Assembly: GCA_021502835.1 (NCBI GenBank)
Contig: JAKFGP010000052.1
Span: 1 to 64,000 of the forward strand
Direction: 5' to 3'
Length of the DNA: 64,000 nt
Source of the DNA: Streptomyces thinghirensis
GTDB taxonomy: Bacteria > Actinomycetota > Actinomycetia > Streptomycetales > Streptomycetaceae
The notes under the pieces were generated by a model. That model had not been told where the DNA came from. It was given only the letters and a program-made list of their open reading frames with translations, and did not search any database. The position numbers were made by a program, and so were the translations under genes. Positions 21,446-30,348 of the stretch are shown here, piece after piece; within the stretch, counting starts at the first letter, position 1; each line of letters starts with the position of its first letter.

Positions 21446-21793
21446 GTGTTCACGGCCTACGTGATCGTCACCGTCGTCGCCGTCGTGGCGAACGCCGGGA
21501 TCGCCGTCGCGGACCTGATGGGGGCCCGGTTCGTCCTCGCCAACTCGGCCGAGGTGGAGGTTCCCGCGTCGTGGATTCCGGGGCTGGCCGTGCTCAAGGC
21601 CGCCGGAGCCGCCGGGCTCCTCATCGGCCTGCTGGACGTCCGGCCCCTCGGGATCGCCGCCGCGGTCGGTCTCGTCCTGTTCTTCGTCGGTGCCGTCGTC
21701 GCCCACGTCCGCACGCGGGTCTTCCACAACATCGCCTTCCCCGCCGGGTACCTGGCTCTGAACGCGGCCGCGCTCGCCCTGGTGGCCATGTGA
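21446..21793 (+). CDS. DoxX-like small membrane protein
   Basis: 115 residues, intact, GTG 21446 after GGAAGGAG. Four hydrophobic helices (FTAYVIVTVVAVVANAGIAV, IPGLAVLKAAGAAGLLIGLL, IAAAVGLVLFFVGAVVAHV, FHNIAFPAGYLALNAAAL) as in the DoxX_2 family. Function unknown; members are found beside oxidoreductases and under LysR/TetR control. Divergent from the LysR gene, which is its likely regulator. Confidence 0.8.
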   Translation: MFTAYVIVTVVAVVANAGIAVADLMGARFVLANSAEVEVPASWIPGLAVLKAAGAAGLLIGLLDVRPLGIAAAVGLVLFFVGAVVAHVRTRVFHNIAFPAGYLALNAAALALVAM

Positions 21794-21882
21794 GTCGGAA
21801 AGCGTGAACACTTCGGGCGGTTCTGTCATCGGGCTGCTCAAATGAACCGGCGGAGGACAGATTGCCGTCGGGTGTTCGCGGT

Positions 21883-23438
21883 TTACGCGGCTACATGGTC
21901 GGTGAGGCTGCTCCCGCGGCAGTCACGGCAGCGGCCCGGTCGCGGGGCGCGGAAGGCGCGTTCGCAGCCGTCACAGGTCTGGAGGGGGTCGGGCCGGACG
22001 CGGGCCGCCGGGTGACGGATCGGCTCCTGGGGCAGACCGGCCGTCAGGGTCCGTTCCACGGCCGTCGCGGGTACGCCGCGCTCCAGCCAGGCCGTGACGG
22101 CCGGGGCGAGACGCCGGACGTCACGCTCGGTCAGCAGCAGACGGGAGTCGTGAACGCGGAGACGAGCGAGCAACCCCGCCGCCGGGTCCGCCCCTTGGTT
22201 CACTGTCGAGTCCGCCGCCTGGTTCACCGTCGAGTCCGCCGCCCGGATCACCGTCGAGTCCGCCGCCCGGATCACCGTCGAGTCCGCCGCCCGGATCACC
22301 GTCGAGTCCGCCGCCCGGATCACCGTCGAGTCCGCCGCCCGGATCACCGTCGGGTTCGCGGCCCGGCTCACCGTCGGGTGCGTCACCGGGGCGGCGTCGG
22401 CACGGAGCGCCAGGGCCGGGGATGCTGACTCGTCCGCGACCGGCCGGGCGGGGCCCGCCACGGCCGCGAAGGCGGCGCGCGGCCGGTTGCGGGAGACCGT
22501 CCGGGTCACGACTCGGCCCGATTGAAGACGCTCCTCGACGACCGGTTCGGCGACCACCCCACGGCCCGCCAGCAGACTCCTGGTCTCCACTTCCGTGAAG
22601 GGCTCCAGTGGCATGTCGGTCATGAAGTCGGTGAAGGCCCCCCAGCGGGCGGTGTCGAAGGAGCTCCGTCCGGCGGTCACCACTACGACGGTGGCGGGCA
22701 GGGCACCGTACCGGTCGCCGGTCATGACGTCGTGCAGCCAGGCGTCGAGCAGTGGCCCGGTCCGCTCGTAGGTGTCGAAGAACAGGACGATCCAGGGGGC
22801 GGCGGACGCGGCGTCGGACAGTTCGTTCAGCAGCACCGGGGTGAGGACGCGCTCCGGGGACAGCACCAGTTGCGCGTCGTCGTGATTGCGCAGGCGGGCA
22901 CCGAGCCCGGCCCGCAGCCGGTCGGCGCCCTGGGCGAGCCGGTCGGCGTCCAGTACGGGGGCGAGGGCGCCCACGCCGGGGACCATTCCGAGCCCGAGCA
23001 GTCCGGCCCGCGCGACGGCCAGGCCGCCCGCCGACGGCCCCTCCGGCTCGGCGCCGGTTGTGTCCAGGACCGCGGCCTGGGCCTCGTGCCGCCGCTCGCG
23101 GTGGGTGGCGAGCATCCGGTCCAGTTCCTTGCAGCGGCGGCCCTGCCCGGCGAACTGCCCGCTGATGGCGGACATCGCCTCCGGGACGCTGCCCGCGCTC
23201 TCGTCGACGTACGCCGTCAGCGCGCCGTTCTCGCGCGCCACCTGCTCCAATTCGCGTACGAGGAAGGTCTTGCCGACGCCCGCGTTGCCGTGGACGTGGA
23301 AGAGGAAGCGGTGGCGCTCGTCGTCGGGCGGGACGTCGAAGTTGGTCCGGAACGCGGCGCGTTCGGTGCCGCGCCCACGAGCCCGGCCCTTCTGCGTCGC
23401 CGGATCAGCTCCTGCATCGACGGCCGCGTGGCGCTCAT
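21883..23438 (-). CDS. Chimeric P-loop (STAND-like) ATPase with octapeptide repeats
   Basis: About 520 residues, start ATG 23438 (MSATRPSMQELIRRRRRAGL) after correcting breaks near 23385 and 23255; an upstream GTG at 23468 is possible. Walker A is VHGNAGVGKTFLVREL, Walker B PWIVLFFDTYERTG. From 23250 to 21883 the frame is uninterrupted. After the NTPase core (ending near EPFTEVETRSLLAGRG) the usual sensor and TPR regions of such ATPases are missing. Instead there is an Ala/Val-rich linker, then the octapeptide IRAADSTV repeated five times exactly with degenerate copies at both ends. The C-terminal 100 residues end with a CDGCERAFRAP..CRDC zinc-ribbon-like motif that I associate with unrelated DNA-binding proteins. 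I infer a deletion fusion of two genes. Converges on the DoxX-like gene. Confidence 0.65.
22201..22380. repeat. 24-bp tandem repeat, five exact copies plus degenerate ends
   Basis: The unit beginning CACCGTCGAGTCCGCCGCCC is repeated exactly five times at 22225-22344. A diverged copy lies before (22201-22224) and one and a half after (from 22345). It keeps the reading frame of the minus-strand ATPase gene and encodes IRAADSTV. Identical copies suggest recent slippage expansion. Confidence 0.9.
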
Positions 23439-23565
23439 CCGGTCGTCACCCCCGTAGACGTCGGGCACCCAACCTAACCGGCGCCGGAGGCCAGGAGGAA
23501 GGCGGCGGTGGCCGGGAACGCTTCGAAAGGATCACGTTCCCGGGCCCCGCCGATCGGAGTGTTCC

Positions 23566-24094
23566 GTGCTTCGCGATAGTGCTCTCATGGCCAACACTCC
23601 ACGCACGCTTACTCTCGCAGCCACCGTCCTCACCGGGATCCTCGCCCTCTACATCGCCCTCGTGGCCCTCGGGAACATCACCGACTTCGACAGCAACCAG
23701 CAGTTCGTGCGCCATGTCCTCGCGATGGACACGACGTTCAAGGACGACGACCTGATGTGGCGGGCGATCACGAGCGAGGGCGTTCAGGACACCGCGTACG
23801 TGGCGATCATCGTCTGGGAGACGGTCGCCGCGTTCGTGCTGATCTACGCGACCTGGCTGTGGGTACGCCGGGGACCACGCTCCCGCGCGGCGCATGACCA
23901 CGTACGGCACGCTGATGCTGATGCTGCTCTTCGGGGCCGGGTTCATCGGGATCGGCGGCGAGTGGTTCGCGATGTGGCAGTCGGAGGACTGGAACGGGCT
24001 GGAGGCGGCGACGCGGGTGTTCCTGCTGAGCGGGGTCGTGCTGATCGTCACCCAGCTCACGCCCGGTGACGCGGACGCTACTCGACGACCGTGA
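23566..24094 (+). CDS. DUF2165 family small integral membrane protein (frameshifted once)
   Basis: About 175 residues. Start GTG 23566 has GGAG upstream; ATG 23587 (MANTPRTLTL) is an alternative. Four membrane helices (TLAATVLTGILALYIALVAL, VAIIVWETVAAFVLIYATWL, YGTLMLMLLFGAGFIGIGG, RVFLLSGVVLIVTQL), with NITDFDSNQQFVRHVLAMDT and WFAMWQSEDWNGLE matching DUF2165. A frame change near 23885. Function unknown. Its last codons overlap the convergent downstream gene by 17 bp. Confidence 0.8.
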
Positions 24095-24647
24095 CCGTCG
24101 TGCCCGAGGTCGCGAACTCCCAGAGCGCGTCGCCGTCCGCCTTGGGCAGCCGTATGCCGCCCGTCTTCGCGTCGGCGGCGGCGGGAGGCGGCGAGGAGCC
24201 GTCCACGGCGTTGGAGAAGGCGACCCAGACGCCGTCCTCCTGGGCGAAGTACATGATCTGCTCGACCTGAATGCCGTCGGAGCCCGTCGTCGGGTCCTCG
24301 CGCCGGGTGCCGACGCTGTACTCGCCGGAGTCGGGGTCGACCGTGCCGGGCCACACCGTGAAGGACCGCCGGGCGGCGTCGCTGGCGTCGACCAGCCACA
24401 CCCGGTCCTGGCCGACCGAGTAGACGACGCGCCGCCCGGTGCCGGAGCCGTCCGGTACCGGGGCCGGGGTGGTCTCCTTCGGCGTCGGGTGCGCGTCGGC
24501 CGACGCGGAGGGGCTCGGCTTGGCGTCCGCGGCGGTGGGACGGGGTCCCTGGTCCGCCTGTACGGCCAGGACGCTCACCGCCGCGATCGCCCCCACGGTC
24601 AGTCCGGAGACCCAGGCCCATGAGGGAAGTCGGGCAGGCACGGGCAC
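24078..24647 (-). CDS. Membrane-anchored or secreted hypothetical protein
   Basis: 189 residues, uninterrupted, GTG 24647 with AGGAG five bases upstream. One N-terminal hydrophobic segment (WVSGLTVGAIAAVSVLAVQA) is followed by a Ser/Pro/Ala-rich linker of about 35 residues and a compact domain (RRVVYSVGQDRVWLVDASDA, QVEQIMYFAQEDGVWVAFSN, GDALWEFATSGTTVTVV). No Cys lipobox. The domain is not one I recognise. It overlaps the end of the DUF2165 gene and follows fbiC on the same strand. Confidence 0.7.
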   Translation of the reverse strand: MPVPARLPSWAWVSGLTVGAIAAVSVLAVQADQGPRPTAADAKPSPSASADAHPTPKETTPAPVPDGSGTGRRVVYSVGQDRVWLVDASDAARRSFTVWPGTVDPDSGEYSVGTRREDPTTGSDGIQVEQIMYFAQEDGVWVAFSNAVDGSSPPPAAADAKTGGIRLPKADGDALWEFATSGTTVTVVE

Positions 24648-24734
24648 GCATCTCCTCAGCTACGAGAACCCCGACACACCGGGGGCCCGATCATCGTACT
24701 GCGGGCGGCCCGTGCCGCTGCTCCTCCCCGGATG

Positions 24735-27340
24735 TCAGTCCAGTACCGGCAGCAGCTCCGGCAGATGGCCGTCGGAGGCCGTCGCCGCCCGCTGCCGCTC
24801 CTCCGGTACCGGGCCGTACAGCGTCGTGCGGGGTTTGGCCGGGCGGCCCGGCGGCGTCGGCGACCGCGATCAGGTCCTTGACCGACTTGTACGAGCCGTA
24901 GGACGAGCCGGCCATGCGGGAGATCGTCTCCTCCATCAGGGTGCCGCCGAGGTCGTTCGCGCCGGACCGGAGCATCTCCGCCGCACCCTCGGTGCCCAGT
25001 TTGACCCAGCTTGTCTGAATGTTGGGGATGTGCGGGTGCAGGAGAAGACGGGCCATCGCCGTCACCGCGCGGTTGTCGCGCATGGAGGGGCCCGGTCGCG
25101 CGATGCCCGCCAGGTACACCGGCGCGTTGGTGTGGACGAAGGGAAGCGTCACGAACTCCGTGAAGCCGCCGGTGCGCTGCTGGATGCCGGCGAGGGTGCG
25201 CAGGTGGCCGAGCCAGTGGCGGGGCTGGTCGACGTGGCCGTACATCATCGTGGAGGACGAACGGATGCCCAGTTCGTGGGCGGTCTCGACGACCTCGATC
25301 CACGTCGCCGTGGGCAGCTTGCCCTTGGTGAGGATCCAGCGGACCTCGTCGTCGAGGATCTCCGCCGCCGTGCCGGGGATCGAGTCCAGGCCCGCTTCCC
25401 TGGCCGCGCTCAGCCACTCGCGGATGGACATGGCGGTGCGGGTGGCGCCGTTGACGACCTCCATCGGGGAGAAGGCGTGCACGTGCATGCCGGGGACGCG
25501 TTCCTTGACCGCCCTCGCGATGTCGAAGTACGCCGTGCCGGGCAGGTCCGGGTGGATGCCGCCCTGCATGCAGACCTCGACCGCGCCCACGTCCCAGGCC
25601 TGCTGCGCGCGGTCGGCGACCTGCTCCAGGGAGAGCGTGTAGGCGTCGGCGTCCGTGCGGCGCTGCGCGAAGGCGCAGAAGCGGCAGCCGGTGTAGCAGA
25701 CGTTCGTGAAGTTGATGTTCCGCGTGACGATGTACGTGACGTCGTCGCCCGAGACGGACTTGCGCACGTCGTCGGCAACCTTGCACAGGGCGTCCAGCGC
25801 CGGTCCGTCGGCGTGCAGCAGGGCGAGGGCCTCGTCGTCCGTGAGCCTCGTCGGGTCGTCGGCCGCCGTCGCCAGCGCCTGACGCACGTCGGTGTCGATG
25901 CGCTCCGGTGCCATGCCGGGGGCGGCGGCCTCGCGCAGGGCGCCCCAGTCGCCGTACACCTCGTCGAAGTCGTCGCGGCGGTCCGACGTACGACCCTCGG
26001 TATCGATGGTGGTGTGCAGGTCGGTGCGGCCGGTCGCGGTGAACGCCTCGTCCGGTTCCTGCCACGGGTGGCCCTCGACCGTCGCGTCCTCGCGGGCCAG
26101 GCCGGTGGCCGGGTCGGCGAGGGCCGCGACGTGCGGGCGCAGCCGCGGTCCAGCCAGGGCTCGCCGCGCTGGACGAACTCCGGGTACACGCAGAGCCGTT
26201 CGCGCAGCTCGAAGCCGGCCGTGCGGGACCTCTCGGCGAGTTCGTCGATCTGCGGCCAGGGACGCTCGGGGTTGACGTGGTCGATGGTGAGCGGAGAGAC
26301 CCCGCCCCAGTCGTCGATGCCCGCGCCGATCAGGCGCTCGTACTCCGAGTCCACCAGGTTGGGCGGAGCCTGGAGGCAGGCGGACGGGCCCATGATGTGG
26401 CGGGCGACGGCCACCGTGGCGACCAGTTCGTCCAGTTCCGCGTCGGGCATGCCGCGCATCGCCGTGTCCGGCTTGGCGCGGAAGTTCTGGATGATCAGTT
26501 CCTGGATGCCGTGGTAGGCGCGGGAGACCTTGCGGAGGGCGAACAGCGACTCGGCGCGCTCCTCGTAGGTCTCGCCGATGCCGATGAGGACACCGGAGGT
26601 GAAGGGGACCGAGGAACGCCCGGCGTCCTCCAGGACGCGCAGGCGGACGGCCGGTTCCTTGTCCGGGGAGCCGTGGTGGGGGCCGCCGGGCTCGGACCAC
26701 AGGCGGGTCGCGGTGGTCTCCAGCATCATGCCCATCGACGGGGCGACCGGCTTGAGCCGCTGGAAGTCCGTCCAGGTCATGACGCCGGGGTTGAGGTGCG
26801 GGAGGAGGCCCGTCTCCTCCAGGATGCGGATGGAGATGGCGCGGACGTAGGCGATGGTGTCGTCGTAGCCGTGCGCGTCGAGCCACTCGCGCGCCTCGGG
26901 CCAGCGGTCCTCGGGCTTGTCGCCGAGGGTGATGAGGGCTTCCTTGCAGCCGAGGGCGGCGCCGCGCCGGGCGATGTCGAGGACCTCGTCGGGGGACATG
27001 AACATCCCGTGGCCCCTCGCGGCGCAGCTTGCCGGGGACGGTGACGAAGGTGCAGTAGTGGCACTTGTCCCGGCACAGCCGGGTCAGCGGGATGAAGACG
27101 CTCTTCGAGTACGTGATGACGCCGGGGCGCCCGGCGGCCTCCAGGCCCGCGTCCCGGACCCGGGCGGCGGACGCGGTGAGCGCTTCGAGGTGCTCGCCGC
27201 GGGCCTGGAGCAGCACCGCCGCCTCGGACACGTCGAGGGGCGACGCCGTCCCGAGCGCGTTTGAGGGCGCGACGCAGGGAGTTCTCGGTGGGACCGGCGG
27301 GGTCGGCGGGTCCGGTTCCGGAGGTCGCGGAAGTCGTCAT
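24735..27340 (-). CDS. fbiC: Bifunctional FO synthase (FbiC), coenzyme F420 biosynthesis (frameshifted)
   Basis: About 868 residues, start near 27340 ([16 protein letters not shown]), stop TGA 24735-24737. FbiC makes the deazaflavin FO from 5-amino-6-ribitylaminouracil and tyrosine. It is a fusion of two radical SAM enzymes. The CofG half carries [20 protein letters not shown], with its CxxxCxxC cluster motif; the CofH half carries [20 protein letters not shown] with the second CxxxCxxC. Frame changes lie near 27265, 27010, 26150 and 24850; the C-terminal [20 protein letters not shown] follows the last one. It stands alone as a transcription unit, as in other Streptomyces. The DDN-type reductase at 33.1 kb and perhaps the PPOX protein at 42.5 kb are possible users of F420. 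Confidence 0.95.
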
Positions 27341-27547
27341 CCTTCGAGCATACGAGCGGGGTGATCAGGACGCGGGGCCCGTCCCGCCGGCCCACCGCGG
27401 CGGGCCCGTGTCCGCACCGCGCGGTTTCCCGCTCTCAATCCGTCGAACCCCTTTCCTTGCACGGGAGTTCACGGCTCAATACGAGGGTTGCACGCACCAC
27501 CCCTGCACCACCGATGTCATGTCACTGACGACACTGGGAGCAGCAGC

Positions 27548-29080
27548 ATGTGCGAGGACGACCACGCCGGCACCGGCCCGGGCAGACGCGCCCTGTTCGT
27601 GACGGGAGCCGCCGCCGCGCTTACGTTGGGAAGCGTGAGCTTCGCTTCGGCGTCGGACCGGAACAGCCCGGGCCCGCAGACCAGGACCGTGCGCGGCACC
27701 CTGCCGCCCGGTTCCCCCGATTTCGTGTACGTCCCGGTCGAAGTCCCCTCGGGGGTCCGGGAGATCCGGGTCGCCTACACCTACGACCGCCCCACCGTCC
27801 CGGCCGGCACCCAGGGCAACGCCCTCGACATCGGCCTCTTCGACGAGCGGGGCACCGATCTGGGGGGCCGGGGCTTCCGCGGCTGGTCGGGCGGCGCGCG
27901 CACGGAGTTCTTCGTCCGGGCCGACGAGGCGACACCGGGGTACATCGCGGGACCCGTGCGACCGGGTGTGTGGCACATCGCGCTCGGCCCGTACACGGTG
28001 GCCCCGCAGGGTCTGTCGTACGAGATCACGATCACGCTGACGTACGGGGAGCAGGCCAGGACCGCACGGCCGGTGTATCCGCCCGAGCGCGCCAAGGGGC
28101 GGGGACGCGCCTGGTACCGGGGCGACTGCCACCTGCACTCCGTGTACTCCGACGGCCGCTACACCCTCGCCGAGCTCGCGGCGCTGGCACGGGCGGCGGG
28201 CCTGGACTTCATCAACTCCTCCGAGCACAACACGCACTCGGCGCACGCGCACTGGGCCGAGGAGGCCGGGGACGACCTGCTGATCCTGCTCGGCGAGGAG
28301 GTGACGACCCGCAACGGCCACGTCGTCGCGCTGGGCACCGATCCCGGCACCTTCGTCGACTGGCGCTACCGGGCCCGCGACAACCGCTTCGGCCGTTTCG
28401 CCCGGCAGATCCGCCGCGCCGGCGGCCTGGTCGTCCCGGCCCACCCGCACGCCACCTGCATCGGCTGCAACTGGAAGTTCGGGTTCGGCGAGGCGGACGC
28501 GGTCGAGGTGTGGAACGGGGCCTACACGCCCGACGACGAGGTGGCGCTGGCCGACTGGGACAGCATGCTGGTCGCCGCCGTGCGCGACGGGCGGGACGGA
28601 CGTGGCTGGCTCCCGGCGATGGGCAGCAGCGACTCGCACCGCGCCCCGGACGTCATCGGCCGCCCGCAGACCGTCGTCCTCGCCGACGACCTGACCCGGG
28701 AGGCGATCCAGGAGGGCATCCGGGCCGGGCGCTCGTACGTCGCCGAGTCGGCGAAGGTGTCGCTGGCCCTCACCGCGTCCGGCGGCCGGGGCGAGCACGC
28801 CGGCATCGGCGAGCGGCTGCGCGTGGACGGTGACACCCCGGTCACCGTCCGCCTGGAGGTGACGGGCGCCCCGCGCTGCACGGTGCGCTTCGTCACGGAC
28901 CAGGGCGTGCTGTTCACCGGCCCACCCCTGCCGGTGTCCGGCTCGGGCGTCGCGGAGTGGCGAACGACCGCCTCGTACGCGGCATACGTACGGGCGGAGC
29001 TGCGACACGAGGCGGCGGCGGGGCCGTTGCCGGGAGCACTGGCCGCGTTCACGAACCCGATTTTCCTGGGGCGCGGGTAG
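27548..29080 (+). CDS. Tat-exported PHP-domain (CehA/McbA-type) metallohydrolase
   Basis: 510 residues, intact, ATG 27548 with GGGAG upstream. The N-terminus GRRALFVTGAAAALTLGS is a twin-arginine signal. Residues 50-190 are a beta-rich domain; the PHP domain follows with RGDCHLHSVYSDGRYT (metal-binding HxH), NSSEHNTHSAH, GEEVTTRNGHVVALG, PAHPHATC and MGSSDSHRAPD supplying further His and Asp ligands. The CehA/McbA group includes carbaryl hydrolases, but most members are probably phosphoesterases; the substrate is open. The C-terminal 110 residues form another beta domain. The structured element at 29.18 kb lies 100 bp downstream. Confidence 0.85.
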   Translation: MCEDDHAGTGPGRRALFVTGAAAALTLGSVSFASASDRNSPGPQTRTVRGTLPPGSPDFVYVPVEVPSGVREIRVAYTYDRPTVPAGTQGNALDIGLFDERGTDLGGRGFRGWSGGARTEFFVRADEATPGYIAGPVRPGVWHIALGPYTVAPQGLSYEITITLTYGEQARTARPVYPPERAKGRGRAWYRGDCHLHSVYSDGRYTLAELAALARAAGLDFINSSEHNTHSAHAHWAEEAGDDLLILLGEEVTTRNGHVVALGTDPGTFVDWRYRARDNRFGRFARQIRRAGGLVVPAHPHATCIGCNWKFGFGEADAVEVWNGAYTPDDEVALADWDSMLVAAVRDGRDGRGWLPAMGSSDSHRAPDVIGRPQTVVLADDLTREAIQEGIRAGRSYVAESAKVSLALTASGGRGEHAGIGERLRVDGDTPVTVRLEVTGAPRCTVRFVTDQGVLFTGPPLPVSGSGVAEWRTTASYAAYVRAELRHEAAAGPLPGALAAFTNPIFLGRG

Positions 29081-29179
29081 GCCGAAGACAGGCCGACGGC
29101 GGGCATATTCGAGTAATCGGGAAACCGGCCGAATTACCGTTCGCTGCTCTGGCCGCGTAGCGCTCATGTAGACTCGTCG

Positions 29180-29262
29180 TGCGTTATCGCAAGGGGAAGG
29201 AAGCCTCAAGGTGATCTGACAGGCGTGGAAACCGAAGGTCCCTCGGACTTCCTTCCCCGATT
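29180..29262 (-). ncRNA. Structured element, copy A (orphan)
   Basis: About 75 bp are 80% identical to copy B near 30.1 kb, same orientation. On the minus strand GGGGAAGGAAG (29258-29248) pairs perfectly with CTTCCTTCCCC (29203-29193). Inside are a small CCG/CGG hairpin, the conserved stretch TTTCCACGCCTGTCAGATC and a CCT/AGG hairpin. No gene follows on the minus strand; the Shine-Dalgarno sequence seen beyond copy B is lost. It lies about 50 bp after the stop of the small membrane-protein gene and could act as a terminator. I cannot assign it to a known RNA class. Confidence 0.5.
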
Positions 29263-29310
29263 ACCGCTCTTACTCCTCGGCGAAGAATGCGCAGTCGTTC
29301 AATTCCCGCG

Positions 29311-29587
29311 CTACTGGCGGACGAGGACGATCACATTCCAGACGAACGCCCCGTGGACCAGAAGACACGTGGCCCATACCCCGCCCGTGCGGGTCCCGTG
29401 GCGCAGCACCGTGCTCCACCCGACCGCCATCAGGACGGCGGACAGGGCGAGAAGCCCCCAGGAAGCGGCGAGCCACGGCGTGGAGGGGCTCCGTGAGGAG
29501 CCTGACCAGCGCCAGGGGAGCGAGCACGAGCAGGGGCAGGGCCCACGTGCCTTCCGTGGCGGCGCGGGGGGACATGGTGTCGGTCAT
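29311..29587 (-). CDS. Small membrane protein, possible immunity protein (frameshifted once)
   Basis: About 92 residues from ATG 29587 (MTDTMSPRAATEGTW), stop TAG at 29311. Three hydrophobic helices: WALPLLVLAPLALVRLL, LLALSAVLMAVGWSTVL and VWATCLLVHGAFVWNVIVLV. A frame change near 29465 splits it. The start overlaps the stop of the upstream secreted-peptide gene (ATGA) once a C-run error is allowed for, so the two are probably translationally coupled. No family recognised. The pairing with a secreted cationic peptide resembles a bacteriocin/immunity arrangement, which is inference only. Confidence 0.5.
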
Positions 29588-30063
29588 ACCGAGTACTCCG
29601 TGTCTTCGTGTTCGGCCGAGTGGGGCCCGCGTCAGCGAGGGCGTTGTAGATCTCGAGGAGCGTCAGGCCCGGGGTGATGGCCTTGAGCGGCGCCTTCACC
29701 CACCAGGACAGCCCGTCGTACCACTTCTTGAAGTCGCTGTACTTGCCCTTGATGGCCTTCGCGAAGCCGCCGATCTTGCTGAACGCGGCCTTGATGGCGC
29801 CCCCACTTGCCGGCCGCCGCGTACTGGCCGTCGGCGACGGCGCGCATCTCCGAGCGCTCGGCCGCGGAGAGTTCGGCTGCCAGCGGGCTCGCCAGCAGGG
29901 TGCGCGCCGCCTGCTGGGCCTCGGCCTGCTGCGTGGCCGTGACGGCGGTCCGCGTCGTACTCGCCGGGGCGGGCTGTGCCGCCTGGGCCAGACCCGCGGT
30001 CCCACCGAGAGCGATGGCCGTGACGGCCGAGACGGCGGCCATGCGCAACGTATTGCTGTTCAT
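29584..30063 (-). CDS. Secreted Lys/Trp-rich small protein (frameshifted)
   Basis: About 160 residues, ATG 30063 with AAGGAAG upstream. MAAVSAVTAIALGGTAGLAQ followed by AAQPAPAS is a Sec signal peptide with cleavage near residue 30. The mature part has an Ala/Gln-rich helix (TATQQAEAQQAARTLLASPL) and then a cationic, aromatic segment: GAIKAAFSKIGGFAKAIKGK, YSDFKKWYDGLSWWVKAPLK and AITPGLTLLEIYNALAD. Frame changes lie near 29800 and at a C-run near 29630; after the latter the protein would end ..EDTEYSV with its stop overlapping the next start. Similar unnamed proteins occur in other Streptomyces, from memory. The amphipathic segment suggests membrane activity. A structured leader precedes it. 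Confidence 0.6.
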
Positions 30064-30069
30064 TCGTAT

Positions 30070-30160
30070 CTTCCTTGCGTCGTCGCAAGGGGAAAGAAGC
30101 CCGTACATGGGCGATCTGAACAGGCGTGGAAACCGACGGTCCCCCCGGTACTTCTTCCCC
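30070..30160 (-). ncRNA. Structured element, copy B: leader of the secreted-peptide gene
   Basis: Read on the minus strand, GGGGAAGAAG (30160-30151) pairs with CTTCTTTCCCC (30099-30089, one bulge). Internal hairpins are ACCG/CGGT and GCCC/GGGC; the joining sequence TTTCCACGCCTGTTCAGATC is the same as in copy A, while the hairpin bases differ in a compensating way. Next, CCTTGCG-ACGA-CGCAAGG (30090-30073) is a perfect hairpin that includes AAGG of the Shine-Dalgarno sequence of the gene starting at 30063 and overlaps the 3' arm of the outer stem by two bases. This resembles a translational riboswitch or attenuator. Ligand unknown. Confidence 0.5.
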
Positions 30161-30348
30161 GATTCGGTCTGCCGCCGACTCTCTGGTCAGGAGAGAAAGC
30201 AGCATGTACCGGAACTCCATTGGTCGGTGGAGCGCCTGGCACACGTGCATGCTACCCACGAATCGATCACTTGACCACCGGCACATACACGCACGGTAAT
30301 TGAGCATTCATCGAATTCGTGCCGGGCGGACACGCCCGCTCTCCGGCG

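Noticed and set aside
22201..22380. CRISPR array
   Set aside because: The repeats are contiguous with no spacers and encode an octapeptide in frame within the ATPase gene.
27476..29209. A minus-strand gene after structured element copy A
   Set aside because: No Shine-Dalgarno sequence, no recognisable product and complete overlap with the intact PHP hydrolase gene on the other strand.
29180..30164. ydaO (cyclic-di-AMP) riboswitch
   Set aside because: The conserved ydaO core sequences as I remember them are absent; only the location upstream of a secreted protein gene is similar.
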